From Burkholderiales bacterium Ga0074133 (GTDB lineage: Bacteria > Pseudomonadota > Gammaproteobacteria > Burkholderiales > Burkholderiaceae_C), in the NCBI GenBank assembly GCA_001464865.1, contig LNEG01000154.1:1-47492 (forward strand): a DNA stretch of 47,492 bases, written 5' to 3'. Positions 39,523 to 47,492 of the stretch are shown piece by piece; position 1 is the stretch's first letter; every line of letters starts with the position of its first letter. The notes beneath the pieces are model-generated. The model was not told the DNA's origin, searched no databases, and worked only from the letters and a program-made list of their open reading frames with translations. The translations under genes were made by a program, and so were the position numbers.

Positions 39523-41070
39523 ATGACCAACGCTGAAGCGAACACCCGGCCGGACAGCGGTCTGGCCGGTGACCAATCGCCCGACAGTTCCGAAGTCACC
39601 AGCCCCGCGCCGCTCGAATCACTTCGTGCTGCGCGCGAGCAGCGCGCCCGTGTCGGGCTGAACCTTTTCTGGCGCACCTTTTTCCTGCTGGCCCTTTTGC
39701 TGGTCGGCAGCATCCTCGCGTGGCTGCAGACCCTGCGGGCGCTGGAGTTCGAGCCGCGCACGCTGCACACCGCGCAGCAGATTGCATCGCTGGTCAACCT
39801 GAGCCGCGCGGCACTGGTGCATTCCGACGCCATTGCCCGGGTGTCCCTGATCAAGACCATGGCCGACCAGGAGGGCGTGCGCATCCTTCCCCGCGAGCCC
39901 AAGGACAGCTTTCAGCTGCTGGACAACACGGCCCTGGGCAACCGACTGACCGACGAGCTCACGCAGCGCCTGGGGCCCGACACCATCGTGGCCCAGAGCG
40001 TCAATGGCGAAAACGGGCTGTGGGTAGGCTTCAACATCAACGGCGACCCCAACTGGCTGCTGATGGACCGCTCGCGCTTCAGCCCCGCCGGAGGCCGCAC
40101 CTGGCTCATCTGGCTGGTGACGGCAGGCGCGCTGTCGCTGGCAGGCGCAGCAGCCATTGCGCGGCTGATCAACCGGCCGCTCAAGCAGCTTTCCTATGCC
40201 GCAAACCGCGTGAAGGACGGCGACTTCGCGGCCAGCCACCTGGACGAGGAAGTGGTCACCAGCGAGATCCGCGAGGTCAACATCGGCTTCAACCGCATGG
40301 CACAGAAGCTGGCCAAGCTGGAACAGGACCGCGCCGTGATGCTGGCCGGCATTTCGCACGACCTGCGCACGCCCCTGGCACGGCTTCGGCTGGAAACCGA
40401 GATGAGCGTGAGCGACGAGGTGGCGCGCGAGCACATGGTGGCGGACATCGTGCAGCTGGACGCCACGATCGACAAGTTTCTGGACTACGCGCGCCCCGAC
40501 CATGTCACGCTCACGCCCGTCAACCTGCATGCAGTGATCTCGTCGTGCGTGTATGCCGTGCAGGATCACCGCGAGCTGATGATCACCATGTCGGTGCCCG
40601 AGGAACTCAATGTGCTGGCCGACGAGATCGAGCTGGCAAGGGTGATCTCCAACCTGCTGGAGAACGCACGGCGCTACGGCAAGACAGAGGCTACGGGGAT
40701 TGCGCACGTCGACATCGCGGCCAAGGGCCGCGAGAACTGGGTGCTGATCAAGCTGCGCGACCACGGCGGCGGAGTGCCGCCCGAGCAGCTATCGAACCTG
40801 ACCAAACCTTTTTTCCGCGGAGACTCGGCCCGCACGGCAGCGGCGGGAGCAGGCCTTGGGCTGTCGATCGTGGACAAGACGGTGCAGCGGATGGGCGGCA
40901 TCTTTGCGCTGGCGAATTCCAGTACCGGCGGGCTGGTGGCGCACCTGCAACTGCAGCGTGCCACGTCGCTCGCCGACGGCCAGGACCCCAAACAGCGGCT
41001 GATGCGCCCCTCGGTCAAGCGCAAGCTGCCCCGCCAAGACGCAGCTCGGCCGAGCGGCACGGTGGCCTGA
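39523..41070 (+). CDS. envZ: Sensor histidine kinase EnvZ
   Basis: A 515-residue inner-membrane kinase, partner of OmpR. A cytoplasmic N-terminal tail of about 45 residues, membrane helix FWRTFFLLALLLVGSILAWL, a periplasmic sensor, second membrane helix WLIWLVTAGALSLAGAAAIARL, a HAMP domain (RPLKQLSYAANRVKDGDF), the H-box with phospho-acceptor His279 in LAGISHDLRTPLARLRLE, N-box NLLENARRYG, and G-box GAGLGLSIVDKTVQRMGG. The basic C-terminal tail of about 35 residues is extra compared with E. coli EnvZ. Start ATG 39523 lies 11 bp after the ompR stop; ATGs further upstream overlap ompR and look unlikely. Confidence 0.93.
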   Translation: MTNAEANTRPDSGLAGDQSPDSSEVTSPAPLESLRAAREQRARVGLNLFWRTFFLLALLLVGSILAWLQTLRALEFEPRTLHTAQQIASLVNLSRAALVHSDAIARVSLIKTMADQEGVRILPREPKDSFQLLDNTALGNRLTDELTQRLGPDTIVAQSVNGENGLWVGFNINGDPNWLLMDRSRFSPAGGRTWLIWLVTAGALSLAGAAAIARLINRPLKQLSYAANRVKDGDFAASHLDEEVVTSEIREVNIGFNRMAQKLAKLEQDRAVMLAGISHDLRTPLARLRLETEMSVSDEVAREHMVADIVQLDATIDKFLDYARPDHVTLTPVNLHAVISSCVYAVQDHRELMITMSVPEELNVLADEIELARVISNLLENARRYGKTEATGIAHVDIAAKGRENWVLIKLRDHGGGVPPEQLSNLTKPFFRGDSARTAAAGAGLGLSIVDKTVQRMGGIFALANSSTGGLVAHLQLQRATSLADGQDPKQRLMRPSVKRKLPRQDAARPSGTVA

Positions 41071-41119
41071 CAGCGCTGCGCTGCCGGCCGCTGCGGCAGC
41101 GCAGATTCATCCTGCCTGG

Positions 41120-41605
41120 CTACGGCATCGCGCCGTAGACCAGCGCCACGGCCCGGGCCTCCATGGCCAGCCCCTGGCCCACCGGACCCAGCCGCTCGGC
41201 GGTCTTGGCCTTCACGTTGACCTGCGACACGGTGACGCCCACGGCCTGGGCAATCACCGCGCACATCGCCGGGATGTGGCTGGCCAGGCGCGGGGCCTGG
41301 GCTACCACGGTGCTGTCGATGTTGCCGATCTCGAAGCCCGCCGCCCGTACCCGCCGCGCGGCCTCTGCCAGCAGCACCGCAGAGTCCGCACCGCGAAATG
41401 CCGCGTCGGTGTCCGGAAAATGCCGCCCAATGTCGCCGAGCCCCGCCGCACCCAGCAGCGCATCCGTGATGGCGTGCAGCAGTACGTCGGCATCCGAGTG
41501 GCCGAGCAGCCCGCTGGAATGGGGGATCTCCACCCCGCCGATCACAAGCCTGCGCCCGGGCACCAGCGCATGGACGTCCCAGCCTTCACCGATCCTGAAA
41601 TTCAT
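41120..41605 (-). CDS. ispF: 2-C-methyl-D-erythritol 2,4-cyclodiphosphate synthase
   Basis: A 161-residue enzyme of the MEP isoprenoid pathway that cyclises CDP-ME 2-phosphate with loss of CMP. Zinc ligands are in GEGWDVHAL (Asp10, His12) and the second histidine in the [38 protein letters not shown] block, the family signature. [12 protein letters not shown] and [17 protein letters not shown] complete the active site. Normal length. It follows ispD on the same strand with an 88-bp gap; ispDF adjacency is common. Confidence 0.96.
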   Translation of the reverse strand: MNFRIGEGWDVHALVPGRRLVIGGVEIPHSSGLLGHSDADVLLHAITDALLGAAGLGDIGRHFPDTDAAFRGADSAVLLAEAARRVRAAGFEIGNIDSTVVAQAPRLASHIPAMCAVIAQAVGVTVSQVNVKAKTAERLGPVGQGLAMEARAVALVYGAMP

Positions 41606-41693
41606 GGGGTAGTTACCTTCATCAGTTGAGGCTCGCCGCGCGGCCTTGTTGTAGGGGGGTGCCAGTTCGCAGCAGCAGCGCTTGGCAAGCCAG

Positions 41694-42527
41694 TCAGAAG
41701 AGGGGCTTGCGCTCCATGGCGTCGCCAGCGTGACCACGTTCTCCGCCAAAGCGCTCCAGGGTGGTGCCGTGCGACCGGGCTGCGAGCACGGCTGAGGCCA
41801 GGGCAAAGTCATCCGGGTAGGTCACCTTGAAGTTCTGCGCGCCACCGGGCACCAGCCGCGGGTGCAGGCCCATGGCCTCCATCGCGCCCGCTTCGTCGGT
41901 CACGTTGGAGCCCACCTTGGCAATCGCATCCATCAGCGGGCCGATGCGGAACATCTGCGGCGTCTGCGCCAGCCACTTGTCGCTGCGGTCTACCGTGGCA
42001 GACACACGCACGCCGCCGGGGCCTTCGGTGGATGTCTTGAGGGTGTCGGCCAGCTTGTGCGCCAGCAGCCCGCCCACGGCATCGCCCGCGCACTGGTCGA
42101 TCAGGGTGTCAATCTGCGCGGTGGTCACAAGGCAGCGTGCCGCATCGTGCACCAGCACCCAGTCATCGGGCTGGGCACCGCGGTCCACCAGCGCGCGCAG
42201 GCCACCGAGCACGCTGTCGGCGCGGGTTGCGCCACCGCATTCCACGGCAAACCAGGCGGGGTGGGGATACGCGTCCAGAAACCGGTCGCCGGGCGCGACG
42301 GCCACCAGCGTGCCCAGCAGCCTGCCCACCCCGGCAAACGCCGCCAGCGTGTGCAGCACCATCGGGCTGCCGGCAACGCTCTGGTACTGCTTGGGCAGGG
42401 ACGCCTGCAGGGCTGCCTGTTCTGCGGGCACGGCGCGCGATCCCGTTCCGGCACACGGTACGAGGGCCCAGAAACGGCCCTGGGCCGACAGCGGCGAAGG
42501 GGCGGGTTGCAGCAAGGGAGCAGTCAT
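41694..42527 (-). CDS. ispD: 2-C-methyl-D-erythritol 4-phosphate cytidylyltransferase
   Basis: A 277-residue nucleotidyltransferase (MEP + CTP to CDP-ME). The N-terminus [29 protein letters not shown] is the CTP-binding loop, longer than the usual GxGxRMG..PKQY owing to about 12 extra residues. The catalytic core follows: [24 protein letters not shown] (the KxxDTxK region), and [18 protein letters not shown]-terminal [16 protein letters not shown] is also typical. The first about 20 residues and last about 20 are variable extensions. Divergent from mfd. Confidence 0.93.
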   Translation of the reverse strand: MTAPLLQPAPSPLSAQGRFWALVPCAGTGSRAVPAEQAALQASLPKQYQSVAGSPMVLHTLAAFAGVGRLLGTLVAVAPGDRFLDAYPHPAWFAVECGGATRADSVLGGLRALVDRGAQPDDWVLVHDAARCLVTTAQIDTLIDQCAGDAVGGLLAHKLADTLKTSTEGPGGVRVSATVDRSDKWLAQTPQMFRIGPLMDAIAKVGSNVTDEAGAMEAMGLHPRLVPGGAQNFKVTYPDDFALASAVLAARSHGTTLERFGGERGHAGDAMERKPLF

Positions 42528-42788
42528 TTGGCGGTCATTCTAGAATCTCCGGCTGCCCTCCCCATCCGGCCCGTGCGCGTCTTGCGCCCCGGGGGATGCG
42601 GCGGGTCCACTGAGAAGGTGTGACCGAACCCAACATGCCCGCTCATCGCGCCAGAATGCCCGCGTTCTCCGTTGCAACTGCTTGCCTTGGCCCGTGCCAT
42701 GGCCTCGCGTTGCGCCTGGATCGCGCGGTTTCTGGCGGCCTGCTCTGGCACGCCGGAACCCATCACACCGTCTGACGCCACCGTCCGC

Positions 42789-45700
42789 ATGGAACTGCCC
42801 AAACTCTCCCCCGGAAAACGCTTCACCCTGCCCCGCCCCGTGGGCAGTGCCGATTCGCTGCTGCTCGCCCGCCTGGCTGAGCGCGACAAGGCCGCCGGCC
42901 GCACTACCGCCATCGTCACGGCCGATGCGACCGATGCGCAGCGCCTCATCGACGAGATGGCGTTTTTTGCGCCCGGCCTGCGCTGCGCGCTGTTCCCCGA
43001 CTGGGAAACGCTGCCGTACGACACCTTCTCGCCGCACCAGGACCTGATCAGCGAGCGCCTGGCCACGCTGTGGCGCATCAGCCAGAAGGACAAGGACACG
43101 GGGGCGGACGTGGTCATCGTGCCGGCCACCACGGCGCTGTACCGGCTGGCGCCGCCCTCGTTTCTCGCGGGCTACACCTTCCACTTCAAGGTCAAGCAAA
43201 AGCTCGACGAAGCGAAGTTCAAGGCGCAGCTCACGCTGGCGGGCTATTCACACGTATCGCAGGTCGTCAGCCCCGGCGAATATGCGGTGCGCGGCGGACT
43301 GATCGACCTGTTTCCCATGGGCTCGCTGGTGCCGTACCGGGTGGACCTGTTCGACGACGAGATCGACAGCATTCGCACGTTCGATCCCGACAGCCAGCGC
43401 AGCCTGTACCCCGTGCCCGAGGTGCGCCTGCTGCCCGGCCGCGAGTTCCCCATGGACGACGAAGCCCGCGCCAAGTTCAGGAGCCGCTGGCGCGAGATGC
43501 TGGAGGGCGACCCGACCAAGAGCCGCATCTACAAGGACATGGGTGCAGGCGTGGCCACGGCGGGCATCGAGTACTACCTGCCGCTGTTCTTCGACGAAAC
43601 CGCCACCGTGTTCGACTACCTGGGCGCAGAGGCCACGGTGGTGCTGCATGGCGACCTGGAGCCGGCCTTCCAGCGCTTCTGGCAAGACACCAAAGACCGC
43701 TTCCGCCTGGTGCAGGGCGACCCGGAGCGGCCCGCCCTGCCGCCCGAGGCACTTTTCCTTTCCATCGACCAGTTCTATACCCGCGCCAACCACCACGCCC
43801 AGCTGTCGCTGCGTCCCGGTGTGGCCGATGTGGATGACAACCCGCACTTCCAGAAACTGGGCGATCTGTCGGTGGTGCGCGGTGCCGAAGACCCGCTGGC
43901 GCGCCTGCACGCGCACATCCGCAACACGCAGCACCGCGTGCTGCTGCTGGCCGAAAGCGATGGCCGTCGCGAAAGCCTGCTCGACTTTCTGCGCGCCTCG
44001 CAGGTCAACCCGCCTGCATTCGATTCGCTGGCAGAGTTCCAGGGTGACTCGGCCGAAAAGGTCGGAATCGCCACCGCGGGCCTCACCGTAGGCTTCAGCT
44101 GGATCGAGGACGGCATCGATTTCGTTACCGAATCCGAGCTGTTTGCCGCTGGCCCCACCACGCGCCGGCGCAAGAAGCAGGAGCAGGTGAGCGACGTCGA
44201 GGCGCTCATCAAGGACCTGGCCGAGCTGAACGTGGGCGACCCGGTGGTGCACAGTGCGCATGGCATCGGCCGCTATCGGGGCCTCGTCAACATGGACGTG
44301 GGCAACAAGAACCCCGATGGCACCCCTGCCATGCAGGAGTTCCTGCACCTTGAATACGCCGACAAGGCCGTGCTGTATGTGCCGGTGAGCCAGCTGCAAC
44401 TGATCAGCCGCTACACCGGCGTGAGCGCCGACGAAGCCCCGCTGCACAAGCTGGGCAGCGGCCAGTGGGAAAAGGCCAAGCGCAAGGCGGCCGAGCAGGT
44501 GCGCGACAGCGCCGCCGAGCTGCTGAACATCTACGCCCGCCGCGCATTGCGCCAGGGCCACGCCTTCCGCTACAGCCCGCAGGACTACGAGACCTTTGCC
44601 AACGACTTCGGCTTTGACGAAACCGCCGACCAGAACGCCGCCATCCACGCTGTCATCCAGGACATGATCAGCCCCCGCCCGATGGACCGCCTGGTCTGCG
44701 GCGATGTGGGCTTTGGCAAGACCGAGGTGGCCCTGCGCGCAGCCTTTGTGGCCGTGACGGGTGGCAAGCAGGTAGCCTTTCTGGCGCCGACCACGCTGCT
44801 GGCCGAGCAGCACTACCAGACGCTGGTGGACCGCTTCAGCAAGTGGCCGGTGAAGATTGCCGAGGTCTCGCGCTTTCGCTCGGGCAAGGAGATCACCGCT
44901 GCCATCAAGGGCATTGGCGACGGCACGGTGGACATCGTGGTGGGCACGCACAAGCTATTGAGCGAATCCACCAAGTTCCACAATCTGGGCCTCCTGATCA
45001 TCGACGAGGAGCACCGGTTTGGCGTGCGCCACAAGGAGCAGATGAAGGCCCTGCGCGCCGAGGTGGACGTGCTCACGCTGACGGCGACGCCCATCCCGCG
45101 CACGCTGGGCATGGCACTCGAAGGCCTGCGCGACCTCTCTGTGCTGGCGATCAAGACCTTTGTGCGCAACGAAGGCACGGGTGTGATCCGCGAGGCCGTG
45201 CTGCGTGAATTGAAGCGCGGCGGGCAGTGCTACTTTTTGCACAACGAGGTCGAGACCATCGAGAACCGCCGCCAGAAGCTCGAAGAGATCCTGCCCGAGG
45301 CCCGCATTGCCGTGGCCCACGGCCAGATGCCCGAGCGCGAGCTGGAACGCGTGATGCGCGACTTTGTGGCGCAGCGCTACAACATCCTCTTGTGCTCGAC
45401 CATCATCGAGACCGGCATCGACGTGCCCACGGCCAACACCATCATCATGAGCCGCGCCGACAAGTTCGGCCTGGCGCAGCTGCACCAGCTGCGCGGACGG
45501 GTGGGCCGTAGTCACCATCAGGCGTATGCCTACCTGATGGTGCCCGACACCGAAGGGCTGACCAAGCAGGCGCAGCAGCGGCTCGATGCCATCCAGGCGA
45601 TGGAAGAACTGGGCAGCGGCTTCTACCTGGCCATGCACGACCTGGAGATCCGCGGGGCGGGCGAGGTACTGGGTGAGAACCAGAGCGGCAACATGCTGGA

Positions 45701-46247
45701 GGTGGGCTTCCAGCTGTACAACGAGATGCTGAGCGAAGCTGTCAAGGCACTCAAGGCGGGCAAGGAGCCCGACCTGCTCTCGCCACTGAGCGTGACCACC
45801 GACATCAACCTGCACGCCCCAGCCCTGCTGCCCGACGACTACTGCGGCGACGTGCACCTGCGCCTGTCGTTCTACAAGAAACTGGCCACGGCCAAGACGC
45901 CCGACCAGATCGATGGCCTGCTCGAAGAGATCGTGGACCGCTTTGGCAAGCTGCCGGCACAGGCGCAGACGCTGATCGACGTGCACCGCCTGCGCGTGCT
46001 GAGCCAGCCCTACGGCGTGGTGAAGGTGGATGCCGCTCCGGGTGTCATCAACATCACCTTCAGGCCGCAGCCGCCCATTGACCCCATGCGCATCATCGAG
46101 CTGATCCAGAAGAACAAGCACATCAAGCTGGCGGGCAACGAGAAGCTGCGCATCGAGCGCGAACTCAAGGAGCCCAAGGACCGCGCCCAGCTGGTGCGCG
46201 ATGTGCTGCGCAGCCTGGGGCAGCCGCTGGTTGCTGCTGCAGCATGA
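42789..46247 (+). CDS. mfd: Transcription-repair coupling factor Mfd
   Basis: An 1152-residue translocase that frees RNA polymerase stalled at lesions and recruits UvrA. UvrB-like N-terminal domain (FPDWETLPYDTFSPHQDLISERLATL, VVSPGEYAVRGGLIDLFP), RNAP-interacting domain (VVHSAHGIGRYRGLVNM), helicase domain with Walker A GDVGFGKTEVA, DEEH box LLIIDEEHRFGV, SAT-like TLTATPIPRTL, motif VI QLRGRVGRSHHQAYAYL, and C-terminal D7 domain. All motifs intact and length normal. ATG 42789 starts the family N-terminus MELPKLSPGKRFTL; the longer open frame upstream is not family-like. Partners UvrC is at 12738; UvrA and UvrB are outside the window. Confidence 0.97.
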   Translation: MELPKLSPGKRFTLPRPVGSADSLLLARLAERDKAAGRTTAIVTADATDAQRLIDEMAFFAPGLRCALFPDWETLPYDTFSPHQDLISERLATLWRISQKDKDTGADVVIVPATTALYRLAPPSFLAGYTFHFKVKQKLDEAKFKAQLTLAGYSHVSQVVSPGEYAVRGGLIDLFPMGSLVPYRVDLFDDEIDSIRTFDPDSQRSLYPVPEVRLLPGREFPMDDEARAKFRSRWREMLEGDPTKSRIYKDMGAGVATAGIEYYLPLFFDETATVFDYLGAEATVVLHGDLEPAFQRFWQDTKDRFRLVQGDPERPALPPEALFLSIDQFYTRANHHAQLSLRPGVADVDDNPHFQKLGDLSVVRGAEDPLARLHAHIRNTQHRVLLLAESDGRRESLLDFLRASQVNPPAFDSLAEFQGDSAEKVGIATAGLTVGFSWIEDGIDFVTESELFAAGPTTRRRKKQEQVSDVEALIKDLAELNVGDPVVHSAHGIGRYRGLVNMDVGNKNPDGTPAMQEFLHLEYADKAVLYVPVSQLQLISRYTGVSADEAPLHKLGSGQWEKAKRKAAEQVRDSAAELLNIYARRALRQGHAFRYSPQDYETFANDFGFDETADQNAAIHAVIQDMISPRPMDRLVCGDVGFGKTEVALRAAFVAVTGGKQVAFLAPTTLLAEQHYQTLVDRFSKWPVKIAEVSRFRSGKEITAAIKGIGDGTVDIVVGTHKLLSESTKFHNLGLLIIDEEHRFGVRHKEQMKALRAEVDVLTLTATPIPRTLGMALEGLRDLSVLAIKTFVRNEGTGVIREAVLRELKRGGQCYFLHNEVETIENRRQKLEEILPEARIAVAHGQMPERELERVMRDFVAQRYNILLCSTIIETGIDVPTANTIIMSRADKFGLAQLHQLRGRVGRSHHQAYAYLMVPDTEGLTKQAQQRLDAIQAMEELGSGFYLAMHDLEIRGAGEVLGENQSGNMLEVGFQLYNEMLSEAVKALKAGKEPDLLSPLSVTTDINLHAPALLPDDYCGDVHLRLSFYKKLATAKTPDQIDGLLEEIVDRFGKLPAQAQTLIDVHRLRVLSQPYGVVKVDAAPGVINITFRPQPPIDPMRIIELIQKNKHIKLAGNEKLRIERELKEPKDRAQLVRDVLRSLGQPLVAAAA

Positions 46248-46304
46248 TTTGGAGCACTTTTTGAATGGTTTTGGCTGCAGGTGCAATCAACATATGCACC
46301 TTTA

Positions 46305-46321
46305 GCTATCAAAATTATAGC
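46305..46321. repeat. Short palindrome of the GCTAT..ATAGC family
   Basis: GCTAT-CAAAATT-ATAGC, 10 bp before the next gene's ATG; a second small hairpin GGTGCA..TGCACC lies at 46280-46300. Confidence 0.6.
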
Positions 46322-46330
46322 ATACCGACC

Positions 46331-46990
46331 ATGTGGCTCGAAGCCCTGCTTGCCGCTGTAGCCCTTTTCGCCGCCCTGGCGGCGAGGCCGTGGCGCATGC
46401 TGGCCGCCCGCCCTCCGCTGGTACACCAGACGCACGGCGCGCCCTCTGCGCTGTGGACACCCATGCTGGCCACGCTCGTCTTTCTGCCCTGGATGTGGGC
46501 ACTGCCCACGCTGCACGCCATGCCGCTGCAGCTGCAGTGGTCGGGTGCCTGCCTGGTGGTGCTGATGCTGGGCTGGCCGCTGGCGGTGCCGGTGTTCATC
46601 GGCGTGGGCGTGGCGGCGGGCCTCATCTCCCCCGCCATGGCGTGGGCCGATGCGCTGAGCGCCGCCGTGTGGCTGGGGGTGGTGCCCGCCACGCTGGCGC
46701 TGGGCCTGGGCGCGCTGGTGCGGCGCTACACGGGCACCCGGCCGTTCGTGTATGTGCTGGGCCGCGCGTTCCTGGGCACGGTGGTGTGCGTGTTTGCTGC
46801 CGGTGTGCTGTCGCAGTGGAGCGGCCACCTGCTGCCCGGCGTAGGGGACGACCTGTCGCTGGTGGCCCGCTGGCTGATGGCCTGGGGCGATGGCTTCATC
46901 ACCGGCATGCTGGCCGCCATCTTTGTGGCCTTCAAGCCCGAGTGGCTGGCCACGTGGTCTGACCGGCTGTACCTGCCACGGCCCCAGTGA
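46331..46990 (+). CDS. CbiM-like/COG3235 predicted membrane protein
   Basis: A 219-residue polytopic inner-membrane protein with about six helices: MWLEALLAAVALFAALAA at the start, LQWSGACLVVLMLGWPLAVPVFIGVGVAAGLI, AVWLGVVPATLALGLGALVRRYTG, FVYVLGRAFLGTVVCVFAAGVL and the ending AWGDGFITGMLAAIFVAFKPEWLATWSDRLYL. The last motif marks the COG3235 group, related to the CbiM component of energy-coupling-factor transporters. Substrate unknown; no ECF ATPase or T component is nearby. ATG 46331 has no good ribosome binding site. It follows mfd by 83 bp. Confidence 0.75.
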   Translation: MWLEALLAAVALFAALAARPWRMLAARPPLVHQTHGAPSALWTPMLATLVFLPWMWALPTLHAMPLQLQWSGACLVVLMLGWPLAVPVFIGVGVAAGLISPAMAWADALSAAVWLGVVPATLALGLGALVRRYTGTRPFVYVLGRAFLGTVVCVFAAGVLSQWSGHLLPGVGDDLSLVARWLMAWGDGFITGMLAAIFVAFKPEWLATWSDRLYLPRPQ

Positions 46991-47081
46991 CGCAGGCAGC
47001 TGCTGCCCAACGGTTGATACAGCGCAAGGGGTCACCGAGCCCGGCGGGCGATAGTGGGGCCACACCGAAAAGGAGGGGCCC

Positions 47082-47263
47082 ATGAAACTCTTGAGCGATC
47101 TTTTCTCTACTGACTATGGCCTGATGAGCATCGGCGGCATCGCCTTCATGCTGGGCATGGCGGTGTTCTTTCTGCGCATGTTCCTCACCAAGATGAACGA
47201 GCCCCCAACCCGGCTGCCGAGGCACGTGCAGCGCACCGCAACAAAATGCCTTCGGCACACTGA
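47082..47263 (+). pseudogene. DUF3149 family small membrane protein, frameshifted near its 3' end
   Basis: A small single-span protein: MKLLSDLFSTDYGLMSIGGIAFMLGMAVFFLRMFLTKMNE, the DUF3149 pattern, with AGGAGG 5 nt before the ATG. After NE (base about 47201) the frame runs on into an Arg-rich chance sequence to the window end. Shifting by one base at the run of five C (47202-47206) gives NPAAEARAAHRNKMPSAH and a TGA at 47261-47263, a natural family-like end of about 61 residues in total. One C seems missing. Either a real frameshift in a homopolymer or a sequence error. Confidence 0.65.
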
Positions 47264-47326
47264 CCGGCGCACCGCAGGCAGAACGCGCCCCGCGCGGGCG
47301 CGCGATCCTGTCCCAGTCAGATCACA

Positions 47327-47492
47327 TCAGCCGTGGCCCGCGTCGCCCGCATCCAGGGCAGGCGGGCGAAGAAGATCCTCGTTGATACCCATCACCTGGC
47401 TGGCGCGCTCCACGGCCTGCCACAGCGGTGCAGGCATCTGCAGGATTTCATCCGGCGATGCGGAGCGGGCAATCCAGGCGCTGATATCGCCG
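47327..47492 (-). CDS. Unrecognised protein, C-terminal 54 residues only
   Basis: The frame enters at the right window edge and ends at TGA 47329-47327: DISAWIARSASPDEILQMPAPLWQAVERASQVMGINEDLLRPPALDAGDAGHG (given here in part as its sense; the ordered part is helical, the last 12 residues flexible). I do not recognise a family from this fragment. Convergent with the DUF3149 gene; a GC-rich inverted repeat around 47284-47304 may separate the two. Confidence 0.6.
   Translation of the reverse strand, partial: GDISAWIARSASPDEILQMPAPLWQAVERASQVMGINEDLLRPPALDAGDAGHG

Overview
The window looks like a chromosomal segment of a high-GC betaproteobacterium of the order Burkholderiales, most likely family Comamonadaceae (Acidovorax-like). 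The evidence is gene content and protein style: a PHA regulator (PhaR), EarP with an EF-P carrying the Arg32 acceptor, tripartite-tricarboxylate (Bug) receptors, a monofunctional RelA, and short GCTAT..ATAGC intergenic palindromes. This placement is inference; no 16S gene is present.

Layout. 1-5331: the 5' end of ettA (minus strand), a frameshifted rhlE whose glycine-rich 3' end overlaps an atypical short-chain dehydrogenase gene in another frame, and a lipoprotein M14 peptidase. 5614-10537: a YbaL-type cation/proton antiporter, tRNA-Arg, then a minus-strand run hupB - tRNA-Val - ppiD - tRNA-His. 10863-14810: a tartrate/D-malate dehydrogenase, pgsA and uvrC. 15062-20404: a catabolic cluster (CaiB CoA-transferase, HMG-CoA-lyase-like enzyme, two Bug receptors) with a divergent LysR regulator. 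20401-22266: earP and efp, a modifying enzyme and its substrate side by side. 22408-29815: rimO, phaR, two small hypothetical genes, tRNA-Val, relA with an overlapping alpha/beta hydrolase, and 3-hydroxybutyrate dehydrogenase followed by a 31-bp tandem repeat. 30120-30836: a SIMPL-domain periplasmic protein.

About 30950-38698 holds an apparently complete filamentous-phage (Inoviridae) prophage of about 7.7 kb. Read on the minus strand the order is regulation (RHH protein), a candidate origin, Rep, ssDNA-binding protein, small membrane proteins, major coat, tiny hydrophobic peptide, adsorption protein, DUF2523 (pVI-like), Zot (pI-like), and a small serine recombinase. A Cro/CI-type repressor and an 87-residue membrane protein lie on the plus strand. 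No secretin and no tyrosine integrase are encoded. A CGTTCCCGG box recurs upstream of three of its minus-strand transcription blocks in the same orientation, which may be a prophage regulon.

38780-47492: ompR-envZ, ispF/ispD, mfd, a CbiM-like membrane protein, a DUF3149 gene with an apparent frameshift in a run of five C, and the 3' end of an unrecognised minus-strand gene. Two apparent frameshifts (rhlE, DUF3149) mean that either real decay or sequence error should be considered.
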